Source: an uncultured Clostridium sp.
GTDB taxonomy: Bacteria; Bacillota; Clostridia; TANB77; CAG-508
Length of the DNA stretch: 64,000 nucleotides
NCBI GenBank assembly: GCA_947368535.1
Contig: CANBHY010000001.1
Location: forward strand, 62,001-126,000
Reading direction: 5' to 3'
A program made the position numbers and the translations under genes. The notes under the pieces are model-generated. The model had not been told where the DNA came from, searched no databases, and saw nothing but the letters and a program-made list of their open reading frames with translations. The first letter of the stretch is position 1, and the number at the start of each line of letters is the position of its first letter. Below are positions 36,731 through 46,549 of this stretch, one piece after another.

Positions 36731-38956
36731 ATGGCAAATAAATTTAGTTCATATGTAGAAAAAGATTCTCTTGAATATAATGTTTATAAAGCTGAAGAGC
36801 GCTTAGCTTCACAGTTAAAGAGAGGTAATAATGAAGCTAAGTATACTTCAATATATTTACCTACGGTTATTTCTCATTTAAAAAGTATTATAACTGATAA
36901 CCCTGATTTAACTACTGAAGAAATTAACACTATTTTATTCAAAGAAATTGATGATTATGCAAAAACTGTTTATGAAAATGCCTATGTTTTTGGAGAATAT
37001 TTAGAATATCTATGCTGTCAGTATTTATCATCACATCCTGAAAAATATAAAGAACTTTCTGAAGATTTGCTTACTTCTAAATTAGATTTTGAAAATATTG
37101 GTTTTGAAAATTGTAAAACTTTTGATGAGTATTTGCTTTTGTATATATATAGCAGAAAAAGGGATTTGTTTAAACAAATATTTGACTCGTATCCATCATT
37201 TCCTCATACTCAAGAAAATTATAAAAATTTTGATAAATTATTACAAGATAATATTAGAATAGCTTCTAAGTTTTATTTTGATGAATATTTTTCATTACCT
37301 GAAGTCTCAAATGTTCTTGCATCTGATGACCATTCTGCCAAAAAAAGAGCTAAAATAAAAGAGTATTCTACATGGTATAGAAATCCTAGAGATAAAAAAG
37401 ATTTTGAGCTATATACAAATATATTTATGTATGGCTCTTATCAATATATTCTATCTGATCAAGAATATATTTCTCACGAAATGAGAAAAGATTTATCTCG
37501 AGCTATTTCTAGGACTGTCGGTCAACTTGATAACTTAGGTCATCTTGATGATTATATGGTTGATTTTGTTTTTGAAATGTCTCGTATGGAATATCCTGAA
37601 TTTGCTAATGTTATTTGCGATAATGGTTTTCCATCTAAAGAATTTGTTGAAGATTTAGTTAAAAAATCAAAGGATCTTTCTGCTTTAGATTCTTCTATTG
37701 ATATGATGCCTGAATCAGAAAGGCCTAGAGCTTTTTCTAAGATTTCATATCTAAAACGTTTGCTTAATCAGAAAAAAGAAGAAATTAGGTCTCATTTGAA
37801 TAAAGAAAAAGTTAAATCTGCTTTAGGCGAAAACTTTTTAAATTCTTCAAAAAATGTTTCTTTAGAAGGATTACTCGCTCTTAATTCTTTTTGGGCTAAT
37901 AGATATGTTAAAGAATTAAATTTATATGCTCAAGCTATGTTTGCAATTAATAAGTTTGATCTAGTTGATAAAGTAAGAGAAGATACTTCGACTTTCATTT
38001 CTGAAAAAGATTTACAAAGTATGCTTATTCAAATGGATACTTTTTATCAACATGCAAATTTATTTTTATCAGAACAACAAAGACTTCTTCATTCATCATC
38101 TAAAGAAGATGATGAAACTGAATACGAAGATGGTGATGTAGAAGAAAAGATTTTTAGATTTTCTTATGAACCTTTCACAAATGATATTTCTAAAAAATTT
38201 GGAGAACAAAAATATGCTTCTTATTTTTCTCAGCTTTTACCTGACTGTAAAAATGATATAAAAGATGATTCAAATTGGTATATTAGACTTTTTAATCCTA
38301 TCTTCTCTAGCTATTTAATGAAAAATGAAATGCTTAATGTATTGCTTTTAAGTATAGGAAATTCGCAATCCGAAACTTTTCCTAATGCTGGAATTATATT
38401 AGAAAATCACAAAGCTGAATCTACTGAGTCTTTAGATGGTAAGTCAGCATATATTCCATATTTTCCTATAATTGGTTTGGATGCTGGACTTTCTTTTCCA
38501 GTTCGTATACACATTAAGAAAACTGCCTTAATTGATTTTCTAAAATCTTTTAATGGTAATGCGATGCTTCCTATTTATGAAGGTTCTAGTGATTTTCATA
38601 GCCCTTACAAAAAAAATTCTCCACTTGCTGCATCACTAATAATGCCGCTTACCGAAAAAATTAAAACAATTTTTAGAAAGGGAATTTCTAAATCCGAATT
38701 TGCTTCTGCAAATTCTCAGGATTATCACCCTCATGCAAAGTTTGTTTCGCATTTAGCTTTTAATTCTGTAAAAAAAGTGCCAGCTCATTTAGCTACGGTT
38801 GATAATTCTAAAAGAAAACCTAAATCTACTTTTGTTAGAAGATATATTAATTTAGAAAATGGTTTTATCTATAAATTAGTTGATGATAAATATGTTAAGG
38901 TTGACCCTAAAACTGTTTCAAAATCATCACAAGGAGATGATGAATATGAATTTTAA
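36731..38956 (+). CDS. Hypothetical protein, 741 aa
   Basis: A large, soluble-looking, mainly helical protein (MANKFSSYVEKDSLEYN...), with an acidic patch (KEDDETEYEDGDVEEK near residue 460) and a basic stretch close to the end (NSKRKPKSTFVRRYINL). I see no membrane helix, signal peptide or catalytic motif and do not recognise the family. Composition matches the host genome. Its last codons overlap the start of a 102-residue protein, so the two are a translationally coupled pair. Transcribed divergently from mfd. Confidence 0.8.
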   Translation: MANKFSSYVEKDSLEYNVYKAEERLASQLKRGNNEAKYTSIYLPTVISHLKSIITDNPDLTTEEINTILFKEIDDYAKTVYENAYVFGEYLEYLCCQYLSSHPEKYKELSEDLLTSKLDFENIGFENCKTFDEYLLLYIYSRKRDLFKQIFDSYPSFPHTQENYKNFDKLLQDNIRIASKFYFDEYFSLPEVSNVLASDDHSAKKRAKIKEYSTWYRNPRDKKDFELYTNIFMYGSYQYILSDQEYISHEMRKDLSRAISRTVGQLDNLGHLDDYMVDFVFEMSRMEYPEFANVICDNGFPSKEFVEDLVKKSKDLSALDSSIDMMPESERPRAFSKISYLKRLLNQKKEEIRSHLNKEKVKSALGENFLNSSKNVSLEGLLALNSFWANRYVKELNLYAQAMFAINKFDLVDKVREDTSTFISEKDLQSMLIQMDTFYQHANLFLSEQQRLLHSSSKEDDETEYEDGDVEEKIFRFSYEPFTNDISKKFGEQKYASYFSQLLPDCKNDIKDDSNWYIRLFNPIFSSYLMKNEMLNVLLLSIGNSQSETFPNAGIILENHKAESTESLDGKSAYIPYFPIIGLDAGLSFPVRIHIKKTALIDFLKSFNGNAMLPIYEGSSDFHSPYKKNSPLAASLIMPLTEKIKTIFRKGISKSEFASANSQDYHPHAKFVSHLAFNSVKKVPAHLATVDNSKRKPKSTFVRRYINLENGFIYKLVDDKYVKVDPKTVSKSSQGDDEYEF

Positions 38957-39254
38957 TAAAAATGTTTTTTCTAAGCATTTTAAAGATAATGATTATGATT
39001 TTTGCGCTGAAATGCTTAGAAGTTCAATAATCGATTTTTTAGTAGATAAAATTAAACTAAAAAAGCCTGATTATAAGTATTCTACAATTACTTTCTTAAA
39101 AAACGATTGTTTTACTTATTTAGAGCCTGTCTATCAAGATATGGCTGTTCAGCTTTATACTTTTAGTTTTAATGAAGAGCCTTCTGAATATGAATTGTCT
39201 CGTATGATGGAGATGTATCAATATTTAATAGTTAATGATAAAAAAGAACAATAA
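38946..39254 (+). CDS. Hypothetical protein, 102 aa, coupled to the 741-aa gene
   Basis: Starts at the ATG at 38946 inside the last codons of the upstream gene (ATGAATTTTAA overlap), with AAGGAG 9 nt before it. The product (MNFNKNVFSKHFKDND...) is helical and acidic with three Cys. No known domain. Two genes overlapping like this usually make interacting proteins. The stop lies within the terminator hairpin. Confidence 0.7.
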   Translation: MNFNKNVFSKHFKDNDYDFCAEMLRSSIIDFLVDKIKLKKPDYKYSTITFLKNDCFTYLEPVYQDMAVQLYTFSFNEEPSEYELSRMMEMYQYLIVNDKKEQ

Positions 39255-39270
39255 TACATTGTTCTTTTTT
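39240..39270 (+). terminator. Terminator of the 741/102-aa operon
   Basis: AAGAACAAT / ATTGTTCTT stem followed by TTTTTT. The TAA stop (39252-39254) is in it. Confidence 0.8.
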
Positions 39271-39294
39271 TGTTCATACTGAATATTTTTTACT

Positions 39295-40245
39295 ATGAAA
39301 AAGTTTAGTAATTATTTATTGACTGTTTTGATAATTATCTTTGGAATATGTTTAATTGCATTTTCTAAATCTAATATTTTATCTGTTCAGTCATCTTTAG
39401 ATTTGTTTTTAAACGCAATATTTCCTAGTTTATTTCCATTTTTAATTGTATGTGAATTACTTTCATATACTTTTGTTTTTTCTTTTTTATCGACCAAATT
39501 TGGACGAATTATGAATTCTGTTTTTAATGTATCTTCTATAGGAGCTTATCCATTTGTGCTTGGTCTTTTTAGTGGGTATCCTGTAGGTGCTAGAATTGTC
39601 TCTAGTCTAAGACAAGAAAATAAAATTTCAAAATCTGATGGTGAAAAATTATTAGTTTTTACTAACAATGCTGGTCCTATTTTTATTTTAGGAACTATTG
39701 GAATTGGAATGTATGGCTCTGCTAAAATTGGTTTTTTGCTTTACTTTATTCATATTATTTCTAGTATAACTATTGGCATTATTTTGGGAAAGCTCTATAG
39801 AAACATGTATCGTGATGCTGTTTCTAGTACTTACATGGATTTTTCTACTTTCGGTGAGATTGTTTCTAGTTCTATTAAAAAAGCTTTTTATACTTTAAGT
39901 ACTGTTTGTGGTTTTGTTATTTTATTTTCATTAGTTATTTCTATGATTCAAGTTTCTGGTATCTTGAATTTTATAAATAATATATGGATTCAAAATTTTA
40001 TTTTAGGTTTAATTGAAATTACTAGTGGAATTAATCTTATTTCTGGAATTGCAAGTACAAATCTCTTAGTAAAATTATTATTTACTTCTTTTCTTTTGGG
40101 TACTGGCGGTATTTCTGTTTTGCTTCAGGTTTGGAGTGTAATTTCTGACTCTGATTTGTCTATAAAACCTTATTTTATTGCTAAAATTTTAAATGGTGCT
40201 TTATCCTCAGTTATTTTATATTTAGCTTACTTATTTGTGATGTAA
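39295..40245 (+). CDS. ylbJ: YlbJ-like sporulation integral membrane protein
   Basis: 316 residues with about eight membrane helices. The family blocks are FPSLFPFLIVCELL, GLFSGYPVGARIV and FTNNAGPIFILGTIG, the nucleoside-recognition (gate) motifs of YlbJ/SpmA-type proteins. YlbJ is needed for spore cortex formation in Bacillus. Whether this organism sporulates cannot be judged from one gene. No strong ribosome site is visible upstream of the ATG, only weak AT-rich sequence, so the start is less certain. Confidence 0.85.
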   Translation: MKKFSNYLLTVLIIIFGICLIAFSKSNILSVQSSLDLFLNAIFPSLFPFLIVCELLSYTFVFSFLSTKFGRIMNSVFNVSSIGAYPFVLGLFSGYPVGARIVSSLRQENKISKSDGEKLLVFTNNAGPIFILGTIGIGMYGSAKIGFLLYFIHIISSITIGIILGKLYRNMYRDAVSSTYMDFSTFGEIVSSSIKKAFYTLSTVCGFVILFSLVISMIQVSGILNFINNIWIQNFILGLIEITSGINLISGIASTNLLVKLLFTSFLLGTGGISVLLQVWSVISDSDLSIKPYFIAKILNGALSSVILYLAYLFVM

Positions 40246-40257
40246 TAGATAAAAAAT

Positions 40258-40288
40258 CTCCCAATTATTAATAAAATAATTGGGAGTT
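40258..40288. terminator. Terminator between converging genes
   Basis: CTCCCAATTAT / ATAATTGGGAG hairpin. On the minus strand it is followed by ATTTTTTATC; on the plus strand by TTAAAATTTATTC. It can serve both genes. Confidence 0.8.
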
Positions 40289-40293
40289 AAAAT

Positions 40294-41124
40294 TTATTCT
40301 TTTATTGCTTTTTGTAGCATTTTAATTTCTTCTATTTGATCTGTTCTTGCAAAATAGTCTTCTTCACTTACTTCAGTTACATATATTTTGTCTTTCATTC
40401 CAAACTCTTCAAGCCATGCTAGTTCTTTTTTTAAAGACTCATAATTTTCATGCTTTCTTCCATGAGTTTTCTTTTCTACGTATCCATCATTATTTAATGC
40501 TGCTGCAAAATGAATTTGTTTTACATATTTTTCACAGTCTTCTTTATTTAGTTCTTCATGTAGCATTGTGTTAAAGTCTTTTTTTAGAATATTTGCTTTA
40601 CAGTGCATATGAGTAGTATCTATACAAGCTCTCAAATTTGGATGGTCAATATATTTACATATTTCTATTACTGAACATTCTTCTTTTTCATCTAGTAACA
40701 TAAATAAGTTTTCAATTAGCATTATTACTTCTGTATTTTCTATTATTTTTAAATACTCTTTAATAGTGTCTGCTAGTCCACTGGCTTTATATTGTTCTTT
40801 TGTCCAATATGTATGATAATTTATACATATTTTTATGTTTAATTCCTTTGATAGTTCTACTAGCTTATGTAGTTGGCTGGCAATAAGCTCTCTATCTTTT
40901 AGGACTAGTAGTTCTATATTATAATCTGATAAAGGTGGGTGTACTATGATTTCTTTTAAATTTGGAAATTCTTCTTTTCTTTGCCTTATTAGACTTTCAA
41001 AATCGAATTTATCTGCAATATTTTTTTCGTGAAAAAACTGTAATTCCATTCCTTCACTATTTCTATTTATTTCGTTCATTTCTTCACTCATATCTTGTAA
41101 ACTAGTTTTAGGATAAATTTTCAT
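40294..41124 (-). CDS. TIM-barrel sugar phosphate isomerase/epimerase-like protein
   Basis: 276 residues with the AP endonuclease 2-type fold: EIIVHPPLSDYN, ICINYHTYWTKEQ, VIMLIENLFM, RACIDTTHMHCKA and KQIHFAAALNNDG carry the His/Glu/Asp residues that bind a metal in this superfamily. Substrate unknown. It lies 20 nt after the ABC permease gene and may be part of that operon. Confidence 0.75.
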   Translation of the reverse strand: MKIYPKTSLQDMSEEMNEINRNSEGMELQFFHEKNIADKFDFESLIRQRKEEFPNLKEIIVHPPLSDYNIELLVLKDRELIASQLHKLVELSKELNIKICINYHTYWTKEQYKASGLADTIKEYLKIIENTEVIMLIENLFMLLDEKEECSVIEICKYIDHPNLRACIDTTHMHCKANILKKDFNTMLHEELNKEDCEKYVKQIHFAAALNNDGYVEKKTHGRKHENYESLKKELAWLEEFGMKDKIYVTEVSEEDYFARTDQIEEIKMLQKAIKE

Positions 41125-41144
41125 TTGTTATCACCTTTTTTCTT

Positions 41145-42392
41145 TTAATTTTCTTTTGATTTTAATATTTTTAAAGCACTTTTAAAGTTCATTTTTGTTC
41201 CAGTGTTTAATATTGCTGATGAATATATTTTTATAGATATTTTGGCAATTATTATAATTGATATAATTAGTATAGCAGCTGATGATACTATTTCTCCTGT
41301 TTTCGCACTGCCTACTAGGATTCTAAGTGGCATACAGAATGGTGATGAAAATGGGAATACTGCTGCAAATAAATTAATATCGCTTGCAGGATTCATCATT
41401 GAAAAATATGCTAAATAAAATCCTATCATAACAATCATGGCTATTGGTCCATTTGCTGATTGAATATCTTCTGGCTTTGTAACCATTGATCCTGTTAAAG
41501 CATATAAGAATGCATACATAAAATATCCTAGTAAAAAGTATGCTAGAGTTGCGATATAGAAAACTGGTGTTAGGCTTGACATATCAAATACCGTTTTTAA
41601 TAATTCTGCATCTAAGAATAAGTTAGCAGATAATACTGTTACTCCTACAATTATTATTACTTGCGCTATTCCAACTATTCCTATTCCTAATGTTTTTCCT
41701 AATACTATTGTTCTAGGTGATGTTGATGTTACTAATGTTTCCATTATTTTAGATGTTTTTTCTGTTGTAATTGAAGTTGATACTTGATATGCACAGAAAT
41801 ATATTGCAAAGAATAATGCTATACTTATCATCATTGATATAAATATATTTCCAGAAGCAGCATTTTCATCTGTTTGGATTACATTTACATCAAATTGTGT
41901 AAACATTGCTTGTAGTTGTTCTTGCGTTATGCCTGCCTTTTGAATTTGAACAGCCGTATATTGTGTTTGAAAACTTTCTAATAAATCTTCTGGTATGCTT
42001 TCTCCCATTGATAGGCTACTTACTACATAGTCTATTTTTATTGTATTTTCTTCTTTTTTAAATATAAAACATGAATTATATTCTTCATTGTTAATTTTTT
42101 CTTTTATTTCATCTTGTGACGTTTTTTCTTTAGTTATTGTATATTCGTATTCTTCATTGTCTGTATCTAATTTTATTAATTCTTTTCCAAAAATATTTTC
42201 TTCATCTACAATTAATATTTTTGCTTTTTCGTCATCAGAAGATTTTGAAAATGCTTCGATGATATTAGGTACATTAAATCCTATAATTATTATTCCTATA
42301 ATTATTAACATTGATATTATAAAAGATTTTCTTTTTATTGTCTCTTTTATAGTAAATTCCATTACTGTAAATAAGTCTTTCATTTTATTCAC
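41145..42392 (-). CDS. ABC transporter permease (NatB/ABC-2 type)
   Basis: 415 residues: an N-terminal membrane helix (about 22-40), a large outside domain to about residue 185, then five helices (190-395), the usual NatB/YhaP layout. The outside domain contains VDEENIFGKELIKL and EEYNSCFIFKKEEN. NatAB-type transporters export sodium or peptides. The start overlaps the ATPase gene by 8 nt. Confidence 0.9.
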   Translation of the reverse strand: MNKMKDLFTVMEFTIKETIKRKSFIISMLIIIGIIIIGFNVPNIIEAFSKSSDDEKAKILIVDEENIFGKELIKLDTDNEEYEYTITKEKTSQDEIKEKINNEEYNSCFIFKKEENTIKIDYVVSSLSMGESIPEDLLESFQTQYTAVQIQKAGITQEQLQAMFTQFDVNVIQTDENAASGNIFISMMISIALFFAIYFCAYQVSTSITTEKTSKIMETLVTSTSPRTIVLGKTLGIGIVGIAQVIIIVGVTVLSANLFLDAELLKTVFDMSSLTPVFYIATLAYFLLGYFMYAFLYALTGSMVTKPEDIQSANGPIAMIVMIGFYLAYFSMMNPASDINLFAAVFPFSSPFCMPLRILVGSAKTGEIVSSAAILIISIIIIAKISIKIYSSAILNTGTKMNFKSALKILKSKEN

Positions 42393-43269
42393 CTACCTTT
42401 TCTATAAAAATTTCGTGTAATGTAGGTTTTAATATTTCATATTTTTCTACTTTAACTTTTTTGGCAACTAGTGTTTCTAATATCTCTTCTGCCTGTTTTT
42501 CATTTTCGATTTGTATTATATATTTATTTCTATTATGTTCTTTTACTTTTAGATTATCGATAACTTTTGTAATATCTTCTTTTGTATCTATTTCAAGTTT
42601 ATTTTTAGGATATACTGATTTTATTTCGTTTAAATTACCTTTTAATACTGTCTTACCTCTACTTAAAATAACAATATCATCACAAAACTCTTCTACTGAA
42701 TTCATTTGATGACTGGACATTACTATATATTTTCCTTTTTCTACTAATTCTAATATGACATCTTTTAAAAGGTCTGTATTTACTGGATCTAGTCCACTAA
42801 ATGGTTCGTCTAAAACTACTAAATCTGGATTATGCATTACTGCTATTATAAATTGTATTTTTTGTTGATTTCCTTTTGATAATTTTTCAGCTAAACTGTT
42901 TTTATATTCTGTCATCTTTAATCTTTCTAGCCAATAATCTATATTTTTTTCTGCATCAGCTTTCTTCATTCCTTTTAATTTTGCAAAATACATAAGTTGA
43001 TCAACAATTTTACTTTTAGGGTATAATCCTCTTTCTTCTGGTAGATAGCCAAAGTTTACAGATTTTCTATCTACAGCTTTTCCATTCCATGTTATATTAC
43101 CTGTGTCTTTTTTTATTATACCAAGCATCATTCTTATAGTTGTTGTTTTTCCTGCTCCATTTGTTCCTAGTAGAGCAAAAACTCCTGGTTTTGATATTTC
43201 AAATGAAATATCATCTACTGCTTTTTTGTCAATAAATGTTTTTGTTACATTTTCAATTTTTAATCCCAA
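42385..43269 (-). CDS. ABC transporter ATP-binding protein (NatA type)
   Basis: 294 residues. Walker A GTNGAGKTT (35-43), signature LSKGNQQKIQ, Walker B LVVLDEPFSGLDP and the switch His in MSSHQMNSV. The C-terminal 80 residues are the extra domain typical of NatA/YhaQ-like exporters. Works with the permease encoded next; it lies 11 nt after the DUF3137-like gene. Confidence 0.94.
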   Translation of the reverse strand: MGLKIENVTKTFIDKKAVDDISFEISKPGVFALLGTNGAGKTTTIRMMLGIIKKDTGNITWNGKAVDRKSVNFGYLPEERGLYPKSKIVDQLMYFAKLKGMKKADAEKNIDYWLERLKMTEYKNSLAEKLSKGNQQKIQFIIAVMHNPDLVVLDEPFSGLDPVNTDLLKDVILELVEKGKYIVMSSHQMNSVEEFCDDIVILSRGKTVLKGNLNEIKSVYPKNKLEIDTKEDITKVIDNLKVKEHNRNKYIIQIENEKQAEEILETLVAKKVKVEKYEILKPTLHEIFIEKVGE

Positions 43270-43280
43270 TTTTCTTCCTC

Positions 43281-44144
43281 CTATTTTTCTAATAATGTTA
43301 ATAATCCTGTCATAAACTCGATAATTCTATAATATTTGTACAAATATGCTTTTGTTTCATTGTCATTGGTAATTGGCTTAGTTAAAACTTCATTATCAAA
43401 GAATCTAAAAAATACCATATTTTTGTGAATCATGTATTCATATTTATATTTTGTTTCTTCTTGAAATTTTACAATATATTCTAATACTTCATCTGTTAAA
43501 ACTTTTCTTGCTTCTTCTATTGATTCTGCATACATATATAGTCCTTGACCTGGAATTTCGAATTTCTCTTTTTTATTGTTCTTACTATTTACTTTCATTA
43601 CATCTATTTCATCAATTGATTTTGCTAGAGTTCCATATATAAAAATTCCTCTAAATAATTCTTTATTGCTTCCTTTTACTATTATATTTGAAAGTGAAAT
43701 ATTATGATTTTCTTTTGATCCTGAAATTACACCTTTAGACTCTAATCTTCTATACATTCTATTAAAACCTGATTTTCTATAATAGCTTCCTGATAGTTCT
43801 TCATCTTTTTCATAAATAAATCCATCTTCAATGTGTACAGCTAATTCTGATAATGCAAATTCACTATATTTATTTTGTTTTTCGATTATTTTTCTTTCAC
43901 CTTTAAAAGTGTAGAAAGTGCAAAATATAAACATCATTGCTGCTACTGTTAAAAAAATGTACTTTGAATTAGGTTCTCCTGTTATAAATGATATAATTAA
44001 ACAAACTACTATTATTCCTATTATTAAGCCCTCTGACTGTCTGATATCTTTTTTATATTCGCTAACGTTTTTTCTTTCTTTTTCAAGCTTTTCGTTTGTC
44101 CATTCATAAATTTTTTCAAATTTTTCATTCATACTTATTACCAT
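43281..44144 (-). CDS. DUF3137-like membrane protein
   Basis: 287 residues: soluble charged N-terminus, two membrane helices (about 40-82), then a cytoplasmic domain with YYRKSGFNRMYRR and a beta-rich part with RGIFIYG and GQGLYMYAES, which resembles DUF3137. The ATG at 44132 (MNEKFEK) is an alternative start; ribosome sites are weak for both. It precedes the ABC transporter genes by 11 nt and is likely co-transcribed with them. Confidence 0.65.
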   Translation of the reverse strand: MVISMNEKFEKIYEWTNEKLEKERKNVSEYKKDIRQSEGLIIGIIVVCLIISFITGEPNSKYIFLTVAAMMFIFCTFYTFKGERKIIEKQNKYSEFALSELAVHIEDGFIYEKDEELSGSYYRKSGFNRMYRRLESKGVISGSKENHNISLSNIIVKGSNKELFRGIFIYGTLAKSIDEIDVMKVNSKNNKKEKFEIPGQGLYMYAESIEEARKVLTDEVLEYIVKFQEETKYKYEYMIHKNMVFFRFFDNEVLTKPITNDNETKAYLYKYYRIIEFMTGLLTLLEK

Positions 44145-44205
44145 CTTTCGTATTATTTTGAAAAAATTATATCACATTATATTATTTTTTACTATGTTGA
44201 AAACA

Positions 44206-44239
44206 AAAAAAATAGACAGATAGAAATATCTGTCTATTA
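44206..44239 (-). terminator. Terminator of the 544-aa gene
   Basis: Minus-strand AATAGACAGATA / TATCTGTCTATT with loop TTTC and a long T run. Confidence 0.88.
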
Positions 44240-44243
44240 AAAA

Positions 44244-45878
44244 TTATTGCATTTCTTCTACTAGTGACTCTAATACTTCTATATCCTCAAATTTTTCTAC
44301 TAAATCATTTATCTTTTCTTGTGATTCAGTTAAATAATTTTGAACTGCTGTTTGATCATTCATGTCTATAGATTCTTTCTTTGGTATTGTTGGTATTGAA
44401 GCTTCTCCAACTTTTATATTTGATTTTGCTATTAAATCCATTTTTGCAACTATATAGTCTGGAATATTTACATCTATAGATAATGTTGTTGTATCTTCAT
44501 ATTCTTTGTCATCATTTTTTGTGATTTCTGATTTTACAGTTATTGTTCCATTTCCATATTCACCAGCATTAACCTTTATGCTCGCTTCATTTTTTGATTC
44601 TTCTTGAACATAATCTATTTCAAAAGAGAAGTCTGTTCCTAATTCTTTAGCAATTGTTTTTGATGGTGTAACTTTTAAGTTTATTCCATTTTCTTTTTCT
44701 GTTAAAGTAATATTAGCTATATCTATAGAAACTCCTTGAAATTTTGCAGCGATATTTATATCTGTTGTTTCTTTATTAAATGTTGTTTCTACACTTACTT
44801 TTGTATCTTGAATTTCTAATACTATGTCTGTTCTATATACTTTTGTTGATGTTGCATAAACAATTAATTTTAATGAACCATCAAATTCTAATTCATCTAT
44901 AGCATCATTTATTTCATCTATATTATTGTATATTTCATCAACTACATTTTTAAATTCTTCTGCTGAATCTTCATCAAGTTCTGTTGCCATTTCAGCAAAA
45001 GTATTCATTGTATTTTGTAATATTTCTTTTAGTTGTTCATCATCTTTAAATGTTTCTACGTATTCTTTTAGTAATTCTTTTAAATCATTATCATCTAATT
45101 CTAAAGTAAGTTTTTGACAACTTTTATCTTTTCCATTAACTTCTACTTTGTCTTTTTTTGATTCTATTTCTTTTGATTTTGAATTTATAAAGTCTTTAAA
45201 TACTTTTTCGTATCTTTCTGATATTTCTTCTTGTGTCTTTTCATCTATATCTACAGACTCGCTTACTTTGTTAGCACTTTCCATTCCTGTAGTTATCATT
45301 TCTTTTATTTCGTCTAATGATACGCCTTCTTGTTTTAATATATCTTCAATATCTTTTTCACTTAGAGTTAACCATTTTGAGTTTATTGTTTCTGAACGTA
45401 TTCCTAATTGAGAACCATCATATACTGCTTCTCCTGATAATTCTACATCTTCAACTTCTCCATCAAGTTTTACATATGCAGATTTATCTCCATCATATTT
45501 TGCTGTTAATTTTAATTTTGTTTGATTTAATAAATCTACTATATCATCAATATCAGATTGATCTGTTGAAGCATCTTCAATCTCTAGTTTATCAATTTTG
45601 GTAGATAATTCAGTAGATACTTCAAAAGCAGAGCTTGATTCGTAATTATTTAAAACTTTTAATTCATTTCCATTTTCTTCATTTTGTTCAAATAGATTTT
45701 TTAATGGCTCTGTAAAAGATTCTCCTAATTTTTCAATTCCTGCTGACATTTTGCTTTTTTTGCTTAGGTTTACATCCCAAACGCCTGTTGCAAGTAAAAT
45801 TCCTACTGTTATTGCTGCAATAATTATAACTGCTATTATAGCAATTATGATTTTCTTTACTTTATTGCTGTTTTTCAT
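44244..45878 (-). CDS. Membrane-anchored extracellular protein, unknown function
   Basis: 544 residues: a Lys-rich start, one membrane helix (about 8-31, IIIAIIAVIIIAAITVGILLA), then a very acidic outside part rich in Glu, Asp, Lys and Thr. It has a beta-sheet-like pattern at both ends of the outside part (KLKLTAKYDGDKSAYVKLDG; KNEASIKVNAGEYGNGTITV) and a helical middle. It recalls the large family of anchored beta-rich clostridial proteins with LolA/DUF-type folds, but I cannot name it. It has its own terminator. Confidence 0.7.
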   Translation of the reverse strand: MKNSNKVKKIIIAIIAVIIIAAITVGILLATGVWDVNLSKKSKMSAGIEKLGESFTEPLKNLFEQNEENGNELKVLNNYESSSAFEVSTELSTKIDKLEIEDASTDQSDIDDIVDLLNQTKLKLTAKYDGDKSAYVKLDGEVEDVELSGEAVYDGSQLGIRSETINSKWLTLSEKDIEDILKQEGVSLDEIKEMITTGMESANKVSESVDIDEKTQEEISERYEKVFKDFINSKSKEIESKKDKVEVNGKDKSCQKLTLELDDNDLKELLKEYVETFKDDEQLKEILQNTMNTFAEMATELDEDSAEEFKNVVDEIYNNIDEINDAIDELEFDGSLKLIVYATSTKVYRTDIVLEIQDTKVSVETTFNKETTDINIAAKFQGVSIDIANITLTEKENGINLKVTPSKTIAKELGTDFSFEIDYVQEESKNEASIKVNAGEYGNGTITVKSEITKNDDKEYEDTTTLSIDVNIPDYIVAKMDLIAKSNIKVGEASIPTIPKKESIDMNDQTAVQNYLTESQEKINDLVEKFEDIEVLESLVEEMQ

Positions 45879-45946
45879 ATTTTCCCCCTATAAAATTTAT
45901 ATTTAATATATAATACATATTTTGTATTATAAAATATTGATAACTT

Positions 45947-46432
45947 TTATCTAAAAGTATATGTTTGGCTAAAATCATTACCATCTATTTTCATATCAAC
46001 TTTTATAGCCTTTTCTTCAGCTTCATATTTTATTTTAAAATATGTAACTTTGTCACACACTTTTATTTTATTATAATATATGCCTTCATTGACATATGAT
46101 AATATATTTCCAGATTCCATGAATTTAATTGCAGTTCCATCTTTGTCGACATCTGTTGGTGTATCTACATTTGGAAATTCATATCCTATACTAGTCAATT
46201 CCATATTAGCAATTGCTGCAGTTATATTACTTTTTTCTTGAGTTGTTTTAGTTTCTTTTAACAAGCAATAATTCACTTTACTAAAGTCTGCTGATGCTTG
46301 TGTTCCTTCATCAACATTATCTAATCCTTTAGTAAAGAAACCTGTTATCCTTCCTACTATTACCATTATAGTTAGCAACAATGCTATATATGTAAGTAAA
46401 CTAATTAAAGTTACACCTTTTTCTGATTTCAT
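45947..46432 (-). CDS. Type IV pilin-like (prepilin) protein
   Basis: 161 residues. The N-terminus MKSEKGVTLISLLTYIALLLTIM... is a class III signal: cleavage would fall between G6 and V7, and the hydrophobic helix follows at once. The usual Glu at position 5 of the mature form is replaced by Ser (S11), as in some minor pseudopilins. The rest is a small outside domain with two Cys. No pilus assembly gene is close by. The gene start is supported by a purine-rich GAGGTG upstream. Confidence 0.75.
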   Translation of the reverse strand: MKSEKGVTLISLLTYIALLLTIMVIVGRITGFFTKGLDNVDEGTQASADFSKVNYCLLKETKTTQEKSNITAAIANMELTSIGYEFPNVDTPTDVDKDGTAIKFMESGNILSYVNEGIYYNKIKVCDKVTYFKIKYEAEEKAIKVDMKIDGNDFSQTYTFR

Positions 46433-46500
46433 TTTTTCACCTCTATAATATAATATATTATAAATAATTAATTATCAATATTTTATTGTATATTTCACAT

Positions 46501-46532
46501 AAAAAAAGAATGGATTATACATCCATTCTTTT
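46501..46532 (-). terminator. Terminator after rplL
   Basis: Minus-strand AAGAATGGAT / ATCCATTCTT with T run. It ends the ribosomal-protein transcription unit. Confidence 0.88.
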
Positions 46533-46549
46533 TTATCATTAAATGTGAA

